A DNA stretch of 64,000 nt from Methanospirillum lacunae (GTDB lineage Archaea > Halobacteriota > Methanomicrobia > Methanomicrobiales > Methanospirillaceae), in the NCBI RefSeq assembly GCF_046195335.1, contig NZ_CP176093.1; one strand, 5' to 3'. The position numbers and the translations under genes are program-made. Of this stretch, positions 1 to 8,977 are shown piece by piece (within the stretch, counting starts at the first letter, position 1; the number at the start of each line of letters is the position of its first letter). Below the pieces are notes generated by a model. The model was not told where the DNA came from and ran no database searches. It saw only the letters and a list, made by a program, of their open reading frames with translations.

Positions 1-190
1 CTTCATCTTTGTTTCCGTACTCAAGTGACTTGTCATACGCTGATATAGCCTCTCCATAGTTGCTCATGGATGCCAGGTCTTTTCCTTTATCAAACCAGGC
101 TGCAGCCTGTTGGGGATCATCAACGGTCGCAGCGGTCGTGGCATATCCTGATATAGAGAGAAGAAAGATCAGAAGAAAGAGATATTTCAT
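1..190 (-). CDS. Secreted TPR-repeat protein, N-terminal part (runs off the window)
   Basis: Reading leftward from an ATG at 190, the frame stays open to the window edge (63 codons). It begins with a hydrophobic signal peptide (MKYLFLLIFLLSISGYA), followed by a stretch with the TPR pattern: A-x-x-W-F-D-K-G, then Y-G-E-A-I-S-A-Y-D-K-S-L. TPR repeats are protein-interaction helices; methanogens encode many exported TPR proteins of unknown partner. Only the first repeat is visible, so total length and function cannot be given. The signal peptide and TPR signature make the coding call fairly sure. Confidence 0.75.
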   Translation of the reverse strand, partial: MKYLFLLIFLLSISGYATTAATVDDPQQAAAWFDKGKDLASMSNYGEAISAYDKSLEYGNKDE

Positions 191-437
191 TATGAGGCAT
201 CCGCTGCGTATCAGATTAATGTTTATGATAAATAAGCCTGATATCTGGAATATCTGTCTGGTTTGATGTATTTGAAAGGGCTTTCAGATAACAGCGCAGG
301 CAGATTGACCGGGCATTGTAGGAAAGTATATGAAACTGTATGATATAAGTGGGATCAGGACCACGATGATGACCTGTCTATCTGAAAAAGAGTCTGACAG
401 ATTGATGTCTGTCAACCCTGTGTTGTATATTTCGTCC

Positions 438-1562
438 TTACTGTTTCTTTTGTATAGCAAGTTTGATTCCTGCTATTGCAAGGCCACCCACGACTATCAG
501 GGGAGATACTGGTGATTTTGTTGGTGCCGGTGCGGATGGAAGTGTGGGGGCTGGTTCCTGAGTCTGTGCCTGGGTGACAATTGGTGTGAGAGTGACTGAG
601 AGCCCAGAGGCCTGATCTGGGATGATATTCACATCTCCGTTGTACGATGAGTATCCATCAGTTTTGATTAGTACTGAATGGGACCCAACTCTAACCCCCT
701 GGAGTGTGACTGGTGTTATTCCCTTGTATTCGTTGTCCAGATAAACACCTGCTCCTGAAGGATTTGATTGAACTGAGAGTGCTCCATACTCTGATGAGAC
801 ATATGATAATGTCAGATCTGCAGAGATCGTGGAGACCTCGTTTCTGGATAACAATATCTCTGTAGTGTAGTCAGAGTATCCTGTGAGGGTTAGATGAATA
901 GTGTATGACCCTGGTGAAAGATCTGATATTTCAAGGTATCCTGATGAGGGTGTAATTCCCTTGTAGGATCCATCAAGATATACATATGCACCAGCCGGGC
1001 TGCTGGTTACCTGAATTGCTGCATGATCCTGTTTAAACACAGGATATGACTGGGGGAATGGGATGTTGTGATACTGGCTGTCTGGTTGTTGTTGTATCGG
1101 TTGTGCCTGGGACTGTTTTTGTTCAGGAACCTTCTGCGCAGGATTGCTTGTCTGTACTGGTTCTTTAATAATTGTGCCCAGTTTTTCTCCCTGTGTGGGG
1201 TTTTCCTGGGGCATCTGGTTTACAGTCTGTTCATTCTGTAATGGAGCAGTCTGCCTTGTTGTCTGTGGGTTTGCCTCTGAAACAGGGCTTTCTCCAGTCT
1301 GGGATCCCGGGACACCTGTGTTAATGGGATCTGGTGAACTCTGCCCAATGTTCTGTTTCCCTCTCTGTTCTCCCTGTTGACCAGGACCCAGATTCTTGCT
1401 GCCCGAAACTATGTCCTCTGATGTTCCCGTGGTCATATTTGGGTGAATTTGGTCTCCGGGGTTTTTCTGAAAATTCATCTCTTCTGCTGACACAAGACTT
1501 GAAAATAATACAACTAAAATGAGGATTACTGTTACGTATGCTGATTGCTTCATCTTGAACAT
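438..1562 (-). CDS. Secreted, membrane-anchored protein with two PEGA domains
   Basis: A 374-residue protein with a signal peptide (residues about 5-26, cleavage near VSA-EE), a long Gln/Pro/Asn-rich low-complexity region (about 30-180), two PEGA domains (about 183-252 and 259-327), a Pro-rich spacer and one C-terminal hydrophobic helix ending in basic residues (IKLAIQKKQ). Both PEGA copies carry the SSPAGA/SNPSGA-x-VYLD-x-x-YKGITP core. PEGA domains are small beta-sandwiches of cell-surface proteins. The layout suggests an extracellular stalk held by a C-terminal anchor. A second ATG three codons in is an equally possible start. The specific role is unknown; no operon partner is evident. Confidence 0.88.
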   Translation of the reverse strand: MFKMKQSAYVTVILILVVLFSSLVSAEEMNFQKNPGDQIHPNMTTGTSEDIVSGSKNLGPGQQGEQRGKQNIGQSSPDPINTGVPGSQTGESPVSEANPQTTRQTAPLQNEQTVNQMPQENPTQGEKLGTIIKEPVQTSNPAQKVPEQKQSQAQPIQQQPDSQYHNIPFPQSYPVFKQDHAAIQVTSSPAGAYVYLDGSYKGITPSSGYLEISDLSPGSYTIHLTLTGYSDYTTEILLSRNEVSTISADLTLSYVSSEYGALSVQSNPSGAGVYLDNEYKGITPVTLQGVRVGSHSVLIKTDGYSSYNGDVNIIPDQASGLSVTLTPIVTQAQTQEPAPTLPSAPAPTKSPVSPLIVVGGLAIAGIKLAIQKKQ

Positions 1563-1965
1563 CCCATTGTTTGAGTATACAACTTTTCAGGGCAATATAC
1601 ACCATATGTCCTGTTTGATGAATGCTATCCCCGTATGAGAGAATAAAGAAGATGCCATCATTGAGGTGTATATCCCTGTTGTTGGTTCCACTTTCACTTA
1701 TCCGGGTTCTGAGGATGAATATGCAGGATAACAAGTCTATATCGGTTACAGGATAGGATTAATCTTCATCTCTTTGATCACGAAACAGGTATTTCTTCTC
1801 CCTGCTTAACTTCATGCAATCGGTATGATTTTTTACGATCGTTCCTTTAAATTATCGAATTCTTAACCGTAAGGTGGTCTCTTCAAACAACTAAGTATAG
1901 TGAATATTAAATAACTGCACACAGATCAGCATCTCACAACTTTTAATTGTATATCTTCGAACCGG
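1563..1965. other. Intergenic region between divergent genes
   Basis: About 400 bases between the minus-strand PEGA gene and the plus-strand glycosyltransferase gene. It must hold both promoters. AT-rich stretches occur near 1845-1860 and 1895-1915, but no motif is clear enough to place a TATA box. An open minus-strand frame at 1321-1734 overlaps the PEGA gene in another frame and shows no protein-like features. Confidence 0.5.
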
Positions 1966-4113
1966 GTGAATTTCGTGAACCTTCAATCTGATATTCGTAC
2001 ATATCGTCATGAACTGATTCTGGTGGGAATCCTGATCATGGCATCAGTCTTTCTCCTCTTTAATCTGGCAAAGGAAGGGTATTCAAACTCGTACTATGCT
2101 GCTTCAGTGAAGAGTATGCTCACAAATCCAGGGATTATGATCTATAACTCCTTTGATCCAACCGGATTTGTGACCGTTGACAAACCTCCGGTTAGTCTCT
2201 GGGTTCAGACCGTGAGTGCTGCATTACTGGGATTTTCAGGCCCCTCCGTTATTCTTCCCCAGGCCCTTGCCGGGATCTGTTCAGTATTACTGCTGTACCT
2301 GCTGGTTTCAAGATCTTGGGGAAAAGAGGCTGGACTTGTTGCCGCATTTGCTCTCACCATCACTCCCATCTTTGTGGCTGTCGCCAGGACAAACAACATG
2401 GATGGGCTCCTGATCTTTGTTCTTCTTGGTGCTGTTTTTCTGGCTGTGACTGCCTGGAAAACAGGTTCTCCCTGGTACCTTGTAGGATCTGCGGTTCTTA
2501 TCGGAATAGGGTTTAATATAAAGATGATACAGGCGTTTGCTGTTGTTCCGGCCTGCTTTGGCATCTATCTGCTTAATTTCAGGCTCTCATGGAAGAAGAA
2601 GATCCTGCATCTTGCTCCAGCATTAGTTGTATTGATTCTGGTCTCTGCATCGTGGGCTTTGATGATGGATCTGACACCGGCCGATCAGCGGCCATACATC
2701 GGAAGTAGCACTGATAACTCTGAATTTAACCTAATCTTTGGATATAATGGGCTAAACCGGTTACTCGGCGGGTTTATGCCGTTCCGCGGTGGTGAAATTG
2801 GTGGTAATCGGTCGTTGCGTGGAGGATCTCCGGGAGCATTCCCAGACGGTTCAGGTGGAGTATTCCCTCCTGGTATAAACGGTGGATTTGGAGATCCGGG
2901 ATCTGACTTGAATATCACGCCCCCTGAACAGGGTTCATTGCCTGATGGAACTGATGGCTCTATGTATGAACCCGGAGGAAGGTTTTTTGCAGGCCCACCC
3001 GGGTTTGCCGGAAATGGAACGCCTGGTACCCCTCCGTTCGGGATGGAAGGAGGACGTCCTGGTGGTAATCCGGGAATGAACGACGGAGGTGAACCGGGCT
3101 TCTTCAGGATGGGGGATTCAGGCATGTCTGGACAGATCAGCTGGTTCCTCCCATTTGCCCTAATCGGCCTGTTAGCCTGGGTTTCCAGGCCCAGGTGGTC
3201 TGTATTGACTGCCCTAAGCGAGAAGGAAATTCTCACAATCGCCCTGACTCTCTGGCTTGTTCCTGAGTTGTTGTATTTCAGTTTCACAAGCGGATTCTAT
3301 CACACTTATTACGTGGTTATGGTGGCAATTCCACTTGCAGGTCTCGTTGGAATCGGGGCTTTTTTGATGTATGATGCCTATCAGAAGCCTGGGATCAAAG
3401 GATGGCTGTTCATTGCTGCAATCATTGCAACAGGTGCCTGTCAGTGGATATTTCTCAGGTATAATCCAGATTTTCTGGCACCACTCTCCTGGATCGTTCT
3501 TGCAGGATCAATCCTTGGTGCTATAGTATTGGCCTTCTTACGCACTCTTCCGGTATCATCAGGGAAGCAGACCCTGGTGGTTCTGCTCACAGTTGGTCTT
3601 CTCTGTGTTGCACCATTTGCATGGTCATGCACTTCGGTTATCTTTAAAGGAGAAGGCAATATGCCGTCTGCGGGTCCAGGTCTGGTTTTGGATCATGGAC
3701 AGGATAGTATGAGACCAGGGGAGTTTCAGGGAAACAGTTCTGCTGTCTACTTGTACCTGGTATCTCATCAGGCTGGTGAGAAGTACCTAGTTGGAGTTGA
3801 GAGTTCCCGTTCAGCAGATGATCTTATCATCAAATATGGTGCCCCTGTTATGGCAATGGGCGGATATTCTGGTGGTGATAACATTCTCACAAACGAATCC
3901 CTGAAAACGCTTATTCACAACGGAAAGATCAGGTTTTTCCTGCTTGGCCAGAATGGACAGGGAATGCCGGGAAGAAAAAGCGGAGGAATTACTCAATGGA
4001 TACAGGATAGTTGTCCTGTTGTTCCTGAAAGAGAATGGAATGACGAGACAAATCCAGGAAATTCTACATCAATGATGCGAAATACGTTATATGATTGTAA
4101 GGGAGTAGTATAG
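1966..4113 (+). CDS. GT39/ArnT-type membrane glycosyltransferase with Gly/Pro-rich loop
   Basis: A 715-residue polytopic protein of the PMT/ArnT glycosyltransferase superfamily, which transfers sugars from polyprenyl-phosphate donors on the outer membrane face. The first loop carries the family signature VDKPPVSLW near residue 70, preceded by SYYAASVKSML and followed by many hydrophobic helices; the FYHTYYVVMVAIPLAGL helix (about 445-460) is also typical. Residues about 265-385 form a Gly/Pro/Asn-rich low-complexity insert between helices, a feature also known from YkcB-like bacterial relatives. Translation starts at a GTG. A soluble C-terminal domain (about 560-715) follows the last helix. 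The gene stands alone; acceptor and sugar cannot be inferred. Confidence 0.88.
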   Translation: MNFVNLQSDIRTYRHELILVGILIMASVFLLFNLAKEGYSNSYYAASVKSMLTNPGIMIYNSFDPTGFVTVDKPPVSLWVQTVSAALLGFSGPSVILPQALAGICSVLLLYLLVSRSWGKEAGLVAAFALTITPIFVAVARTNNMDGLLIFVLLGAVFLAVTAWKTGSPWYLVGSAVLIGIGFNIKMIQAFAVVPACFGIYLLNFRLSWKKKILHLAPALVVLILVSASWALMMDLTPADQRPYIGSSTDNSEFNLIFGYNGLNRLLGGFMPFRGGEIGGNRSLRGGSPGAFPDGSGGVFPPGINGGFGDPGSDLNITPPEQGSLPDGTDGSMYEPGGRFFAGPPGFAGNGTPGTPPFGMEGGRPGGNPGMNDGGEPGFFRMGDSGMSGQISWFLPFALIGLLAWVSRPRWSVLTALSEKEILTIALTLWLVPELLYFSFTSGFYHTYYVVMVAIPLAGLVGIGAFLMYDAYQKPGIKGWLFIAAIIATGACQWIFLRYNPDFLAPLSWIVLAGSILGAIVLAFLRTLPVSSGKQTLVVLLTVGLLCVAPFAWSCTSVIFKGEGNMPSAGPGLVLDHGQDSMRPGEFQGNSSAVYLYLVSHQAGEKYLVGVESSRSADDLIIKYGAPVMAMGGYSGGDNILTNESLKTLIHNGKIRFFLLGQNGQGMPGRKSGGITQWIQDSCPVVPEREWNDETNPGNSTSMMRNTLYDCKGVV

Positions 4114-4205
4114 ACTACTTAATTTAATCAATTATTTTGTTTGAAGCCGTGAGTATTTCAACCAGTATATCCAGGAGAGTAGTATTCCTTTTTTCTGATT
4201 GATGT

Positions 4206-5380
4206 TCAAAGCCAATGTTTTGAGGTTTTGCTGGGCAGGTGGCACATTCCCCAGGTCCCTGATATGGGATATGAAAAAAATCGGATACTCAGGGAGTAAC
4301 TATGTTCAGCCTGGGATAAAACTGGACTAGCATTCCGACAAACCGTCTCAAAGGTTTTACCATCCTCCATTGTCGTAACGTTATCAGGCAATACAGAGGG
4401 ATCGAGTGCAAGTTTTTCAAGTGTTATCCCTGGCATCGAAACTGTTACAGCTGGATCCGGATAGGATGTATCAACCCAGTGTATCAGTGTATGAGTGCGT
4501 CATTTTTCACCTGAATAAGAGCCTTATCACCCATATCTGATAGAACGATATTCATCTTGTAATCCTCTCCATCAGCCTTCTTTCCATTTACCTGACAGAA
4601 ATATAATCCAATAACTGGCTCATGGACATGACAGTCATGATATCCTCTGATATACTACTCCAGAGGTGACCTGTTCAGTGTTTCTCAGTTCCTGTGCACC
4701 CGTTAAGTAGGCATTTCGAGTTGTTCCTGACTCAACCTGGTATCCGAGCTTTTCAAGGGCATCTGTTTTCCATCTCACGTGCCTCTTTCAGATTATTAGA
4801 TCGAAGAATGCGTCTCTAACCTATGCCCCTCAAAGGGTCAGAAGGTTATGATAAGTTGCAGTACAGTTTTCTGCCATTAAAATGGCATTTTTCTGTGTTC
4901 TCAGCCTACTGGAATTCTATCTGAACGCCGTCGACAGTCAGTTTCTGTCCGACCTTTTTATATTAACAATGGGGGCGATCAGCGACGCAGTTCCAGGTGA
5001 CGGGCTTTTGCTAAGGCCTATGTCAATGGTGCTTTTTGGATCCCTGACAACTGAATTCCGTACTGGTAGGTTGCACGCCTGAGCATAACATCTCCTGCAT
5101 TCATATTTTCACTTCAGGCATGTTTCATGAAGTGTTTAGGGGCGATGATCTGGACATCACCGGAATTACAAGTCTCATCTGTTGTGACCTCCTTTACTCC
5201 CTGATAGTGATCAGCATGGGGATGAGAGTATATGACCACTTTCACCGGGTATATTGTCCCGCAAATAAGGGCAAAATAGAGCAATCCAAAAAAGCCAATA
5301 TCCTTCTCATATGAAAAAGGATATCCTTCCTTTGTTACAGGCTTGTACTTATATTTTTCTGCGTAACTTTCAGATTCGGG
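4206..5380 (-). pseudogene. Decayed alkyl/aryl-sulfatase (SdsA1/BDS1 type, metallo-beta-lactamase fold)
   Basis: Read leftward, short frames match successive parts of a class III alkylsulfatase. First comes the zinc motif YSHPHADHYQGV (near 5200-5230), then IIAPKHFMKHA, an in-frame TGA, SENMNAGDVMLRRATYQYG and SPSPGTASLIAP, then after a frameshift KVGQKLTVDGVQIEFQ, ENCTATYHNLLTL, and EKLGYQVESGTTRNAYLTGA. Last is the SCP2-like C-terminal domain (MTVMSMSQLLDYISVR, NIVLSDMGDKALIQVKN, MPGITLEKLALDPSVLP). The order matches the known family, but several stops and frameshifts separate the pieces and the N-terminus is truncated. Such enzymes hydrolyse alkyl sulfate esters; this copy cannot make an intact product. 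Homology is judged by eye from family motifs. Confidence 0.82.
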
Positions 5381-5957
5381 TTTTTTCTAAAGACATAAAG
5401 ATCTAAATATAATAAAATCCGGCTCTCATAGATTAAGGTATTCTATATTTTTCACCTGATACCTGATCTATACGAAGTATGGAAAAATTCGGCAGACATA
5501 CGTCTGACAACTCTTTTTCTTTATAAGGTTCCTCAGTGATCCAATAGAATGGGCGTGCAAATCTCTGATAATGGGTTCATCTTTGATATTTTGTTGAAAT
5601 GTTTGTGCAAACATTTCCTGGAAAACGGGATTTAGTCAGAACTGTATCAGTGACAACATATGACTCAATGCCGGTCATACTATAACTTTGATAACCTCAT
5701 ACCTTGATACGTTCAGGCTCTCACATCTGAAGGTTACAGAGTTATCACTCACCCCTTGCGTTGTTCAGAGGTTGAATAGAAGACCGAAGTCTATATGAAT
5801 CTTGATCTAAAAGAAAATCTAACCGATTATCATTCTGTCAGATATCCAGAACTGAAATGGCTATAAACATTTTATCTCTGATTGGCGGCAAGGGTGTAAC
5901 TCTGTGTTAGTATCTTGTTATTTTGTACTTTACAGAGAACTGGTAAAAAAAGACTGG
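5381..5957. other. Gene-free stretch upstream of the dead sulfatase
   Basis: About 575 bases with no open frame of protein-like character on either strand. It may contain the former promoter and lost N-terminus of the decayed sulfatase, but I could not align any part of it to that family. Confidence 0.4.
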
Positions 5958-6356
5958 TTATACCTGGGAGGGTGTTATCAACCAGGTGGTGCTGTTTGAA
6001 TAACTGTATTTCTGAATTGTGAACTTGGGGCAATTTTCAGCCAGGAGTCCCATGTTTGTTCCTACCTCTTTAGAGGAGAGACCAGTTTCTCTGGCGATAT
6101 ACTTGGATTTAAAGAAATTTTTTCCCTCTTTGACCCTGTCTTCAAGATACTTTATCAGGGTCATCTGTCTTTCATTGTAGGTACTGGTGAGTGTGCCTTT
6201 GGCGAACATAATAACTCCATGTACTAATTGATTGAATGTAGGAGGAAGGACCAGCCGATTTGGCGGCTGGTTGAGATTCTTTTGGATCATTGCAGCAAAC
6301 AGAGAGTTGGAAACCTTTCCTGAGAGGTCTGGTTTCCTGCTTTGATGATGAGTCAC
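5958..6356 (-). CDS. DUF7123-type small winged-helix protein
   Basis: A 132-residue soluble protein. Residues about 65-130 match the pattern I associate with DUF7123 of euryarchaea: YLEDRVKEGKNFFKSKYIA, then GLSSKEVGTNMGLL, then a beta hairpin with KYSYSNSTTW near the end. The arrangement (helix, helix-turn-helix with KSKYIA and SSKEVG, then wing) suggests a winged-helix DNA- or RNA-binding protein, but no target is known. The N-terminal half is less conserved-looking. An AT-rich TTTATAA element about 130 bases upstream on the coding strand could be a TATA box. The gene stands alone between decayed regions. Confidence 0.7.
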   Translation of the reverse strand: MTHHQSRKPDLSGKVSNSLFAAMIQKNLNQPPNRLVLPPTFNQLVHGVIMFAKGTLTSTYNERQMTLIKYLEDRVKEGKNFFKSKYIARETGLSSKEVGTNMGLLAENCPKFTIQKYSYSNSTTWLITPSQV

Positions 6357-7263
6357 ATTGATTGTAGGAGGACATGTTGAACGCAGCTCATCTATTGTGC
6401 ACAGAACCTGCCTGGGTGTCCGGGTTTTTCGGGCGACCCTTGTGCAGGGCTCTGTGTGACATACTATTGTTGCATGAAACAGGTTATAAATAAGTTAGCA
6501 AAAACCTGTTAAAATCAGTTAGAAATAATTTTTGAATAATGATTATTGTTTTTTCAGTGTCCCCTTTACCTTAGTGTCATGATAACTGAACTAACAGCGT
6601 CTGGGGATGTTGCATCTGGTTTTAGATGGGAAATGCATTTTAAAATAAATGGAAAAAATAGAAGGGATTGTGGGTTTTATCCCTGGTTTAAACTGTTGCA
6701 ACTTGTTGCAACGCTCTGAAACAGGAAAGTGATGAGGGTTATGTCCGGGTGCTCCGTGGTAATCTGTTCGTGAATCGCGGATGAAAAGAGAGCGGTGGAT
6801 GACTGTCCGATCATACTGCCGGAGATTGATACTAGCAGGTTGTATAACCATGAATCGGTATGGGACAGGGTAGGGTCATAAACCTGTTTCACTGTTCCCT
6901 TTTATGATTTCAAGTCTCTGAACAGGATAGATCCTATGATGTTCATTACCTTCGTCTCTCGAATAATGATAAAGTGTGTTCGCTGGTATCCTGTTCCGTG
7001 GTCTAAGGCTGGGATCTCCTATAGGAGAAGATAGGAAGTCCAAGCGAAATTATGAGGAAATCCTGCATCCGGGTAGATAAGGTATTCGTGAGTATGACTT
7101 CAGGGAGATAATGACTTGTGATACTTTGACTAGATCTCCGAAAATCTGTTGATTCAAGCAGATCTTATTTCCATCCACTGACTCAGTGCCAGAAACTGTT
7201 GGTATATCCTGGTTTTCACTACTGATAGTAAATCTCCTGAATCATTGTCATATAATAAACTCT
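6357..7263. other. Gene-free stretch of about 900 bases
   Basis: Two overlapping open frames here (minus strand, about 6591-6892) lack conserved motifs and normal composition and are rejected. The only structure noticed is a perfect 12-base palindrome, CTCCTATAGGAG, at 7016-7027. The region probably contains further decayed coding sequence like its flanks, but nothing recognisable. Confidence 0.4.
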
Positions 7264-7623
7264 TTACTCCCTGGGAATTGGGAGACCCTGTTGCCTTAAA
7301 AACGTCAATTTATCCCAGTACCCCCGTTGGAACGTTATCTTCGAGTCAATGACATGAAAGAACCCACATCCCCGGAGACCTTGTGGATCCCTCCACTCCA
7401 TGATGGCCCATTCTCCATCCTCAAACATATTTTCTACAATACAGGTCATTGATGCATTCGCAAAACTTTCTACAAACATCTTCCTGATTGCATCGTGCCC
7501 CTGGACTGTTTCTTCTGCGACCTGGTGGTTGATTGCCTCCTCATGGTACAGACTGACCAGTTTCTCGACATCAGTCCTGTTAAATGCCTCAACAAATTGT
7601 TGAAGGACCTCTTTCGGCCTCAT
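7264..7623 (-). CDS. SnoaL/NTF2-like domain protein
   Basis: A 119-residue single-domain protein. It opens with PKEVLQQFVEAFNRTDVEKLVSLY, the standard first helix pair of SnoaL/NTF2-like folds, continues with HDAIRKMF (the GxxAIRxxF motif) and ends with strands EWAIMEWRDP, GCGFFHV and the helix WDKLTFLRQQGLP. These domains bind or isomerise small polar molecules; the WDKLTFLRQ ending is common in small archaeal and bacterial members of unknown substrate. Length is normal for the family and the ATG at 7623 is the only sensible start. It stands alone next to decayed genes. Confidence 0.85.
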   Translation of the reverse strand: MRPKEVLQQFVEAFNRTDVEKLVSLYHEEAINHQVAEETVQGHDAIRKMFVESFANASMTCIVENMFEDGEWAIMEWRDPQGLRGCGFFHVIDSKITFQRGYWDKLTFLRQQGLPIPRE

Positions 7624-7732
7624 AGATGCATACCCGTTATTACTCTTGCTATATGAGAATCAAATATTTGATTCTTTCATGTATTGTGAGATGAATCGAG
7701 TTTATTTTCATTATCAGTTATAGATACCTGGT

Positions 7733-7810
7733 ATGTACAATGGAGTATTGGCTTATCTGGTCCTGGTCATCGTCAGTCTGATCGTAATTCCTCTCTCTGC
7801 TGATGATTAG
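7733..7810 (+). CDS. 25-codon signal-peptide-like mini-ORF
   Basis: An ATG at 7733 opens a 25-codon frame encoding MYNGVLAYLVLVIVSLIVIP followed by LSADD and a TAG. It looks exactly like a signal peptide with its cleavage site and nothing after it. It is probably the stump of a lost secreted-protein gene rather than a functional peptide, because it lies directly upstream of a broken cytidine deaminase. A small membrane peptide cannot be excluded. Confidence 0.3.
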   Translation: MYNGVLAYLVLVIVSLIVIPLSADD

Positions 7811-7843
7811 ATTATTCATAAAACCGGGATCGCACCAGAATCA

Positions 7844-8232
7844 GTGACTGATGAATACCTGATCAAGTATCTATTGAGGCTCAAAATAACTCATACTGCC
7901 CGTATTCACACTTCAAAGTAGGTGCAGCCCTACTTACCGCTAATGGAGCTGTATTCACAGGGGCAAACGTGGAGAATGTTATTTACGGCTCATCTGTAAC
8001 CGCAGCAGAGGTTGCGGTTTATAAAGCAGTTTCAGAAGGAGAGCAGACGTTTTCAGCGATAGCAGTTATGAGTTCAGGAGGGGATTTTGCGTACCCGTGC
8101 GGATCTGACCGGCAGAAAATATCAGAATTCGGGCTGGACACACGGGTCGTTGTCTCAAATGGATCCGAGATGAAAGTAACCACTATCCGTGATCTGCTTC
8201 CAAATTCCTTCGGACCAACAGACCTGGCCTGA
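7844..8232 (+). pseudogene. cdd: Frameshifted cytidine deaminase with lost zinc ligands
   Basis: The frame from GTG 7844 reads VTDEYLIKY, the usual N-terminus of a cytidine deaminase, then loses phase near 7870. The shifted frame continues with IEAQNNSYCPYSHFKVGAAL, LTANGAVFTGANVENVIYG and later DFAYPCGSDRQKISEF. Active enzymes have CAE and PCGxCRQ zinc motifs; here they read AAE (in SSVTAAEVAVYKA) and PCGSDRQ, so two of three zinc cysteines are gone in addition to the frameshift. The enzyme would salvage cytidine to uridine. The order of motifs is intact, so the identity is firm, and the copy is almost certainly inactive as a deaminase. Confidence 0.8.
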
Positions 8233-8328
8233 TCCGGTAAAATATCCTCCATCTGCGGGATGAACAGACCAAATGGGTTATTAGGGGAGTTACTGATTCA
8301 TTTTTATTAGATCACCCAACACTATAGT

Positions 8329-8868
8329 ATGATAAATACCCCGGTCCCGCTCCTTGCTGTGCTTATTCTCTGCCTTGTTCTGAGTTCTACTGGTCATGTA
8401 TATAGCCAGTCCCCGATCCCCATTTCAACTCCTGATACTACGAATTCTACAATTCATGAGAAGTATACCTCAAATGAGACACTTGTCACTTTTGTTGAGA
8501 ATGCGGTTTCCTATGCTAAAACACATGGCCGGGAAGCAGCACTGGTTGAATTTTCCAACCCCAATGGTTCGTTTGTCAAGGGTGAACTCTATATCTATGC
8601 CTATGATTTTAACTGCACTACGCTTGCCCACCCGTTCAACCCGGAAAAGATTGGAAAGAACAGACTTGGAGAATCTGATGCATATGGAAACCCGTATACA
8701 CAGCAGTTTCTCGATGCGGCACGAAACGGGTCGGGATTTGTCCGATTTTATTACTCAAATCCCGCTCACAACCAGACGATCGAATCCAAACTGGGATATG
8801 TACAGAGGGTAGATGAGGACTGGTGGCTCGGATCAGGTATATACGCAGGGCCTGCTGACCGGGTCTGA
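8329..8868 (+). CDS. Secreted single Cache-domain protein
   Basis: A 179-residue protein with an N-terminal signal peptide (about residues 6-26, cleavage near VYS-QS) and a single Cache-type domain (about 45-175). Signature parts are NGSFVKGELYIYAYDFNCTT, AHPFNPEKIGKNRL, D-x-x-G-N-P-Y and the C-terminal LGYVQRVDEDWWLGSGIY. Cache domains bind small ligands outside the cell. Stand-alone versions such as this occur in methanogens and bacteria and may be soluble sensors or scavengers that present ligand to receptors. No transmembrane helix follows the domain. The gene stands alone; no chemotaxis gene is adjacent. Confidence 0.85.
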   Translation: MINTPVPLLAVLILCLVLSSTGHVYSQSPIPISTPDTTNSTIHEKYTSNETLVTFVENAVSYAKTHGREAALVEFSNPNGSFVKGELYIYAYDFNCTTLAHPFNPEKIGKNRLGESDAYGNPYTQQFLDAARNGSGFVRFYYSNPAHNQTIESKLGYVQRVDEDWWLGSGIYAGPADRV

Positions 8869-8977
8869 TGGTTTAAGCGGTATCTAAATCTATTACCCGT
8901 GGTTCTTTGGGACATCCGGACAATAGGGCTGTAACCAATACCGGTTCCAGGATCTTTCTGCAGGACCAGAAAAAAAA

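Noticed and set aside
2685..3287. A 200-codon Pro-rich open frame on the minus strand
   Set aside because: It is the antisense shadow of the Gly/Pro-rich loop of the glycosyltransferase; the low-complexity codons leave the opposite strand free of stops. The sense protein has membrane and catalytic motifs.
6591..6892. Two overlapping minus-strand frames of 86 and 71 codons
   Set aside because: No domain-like pattern, mutually overlapping in different frames, in a region of decayed sequence.
7016..7027. 12-base palindrome CTCCTATAGGAG
   Set aside because: Short palindromes of this size are expected by chance in 64 kb, and no gene start is close enough to make it an operator.
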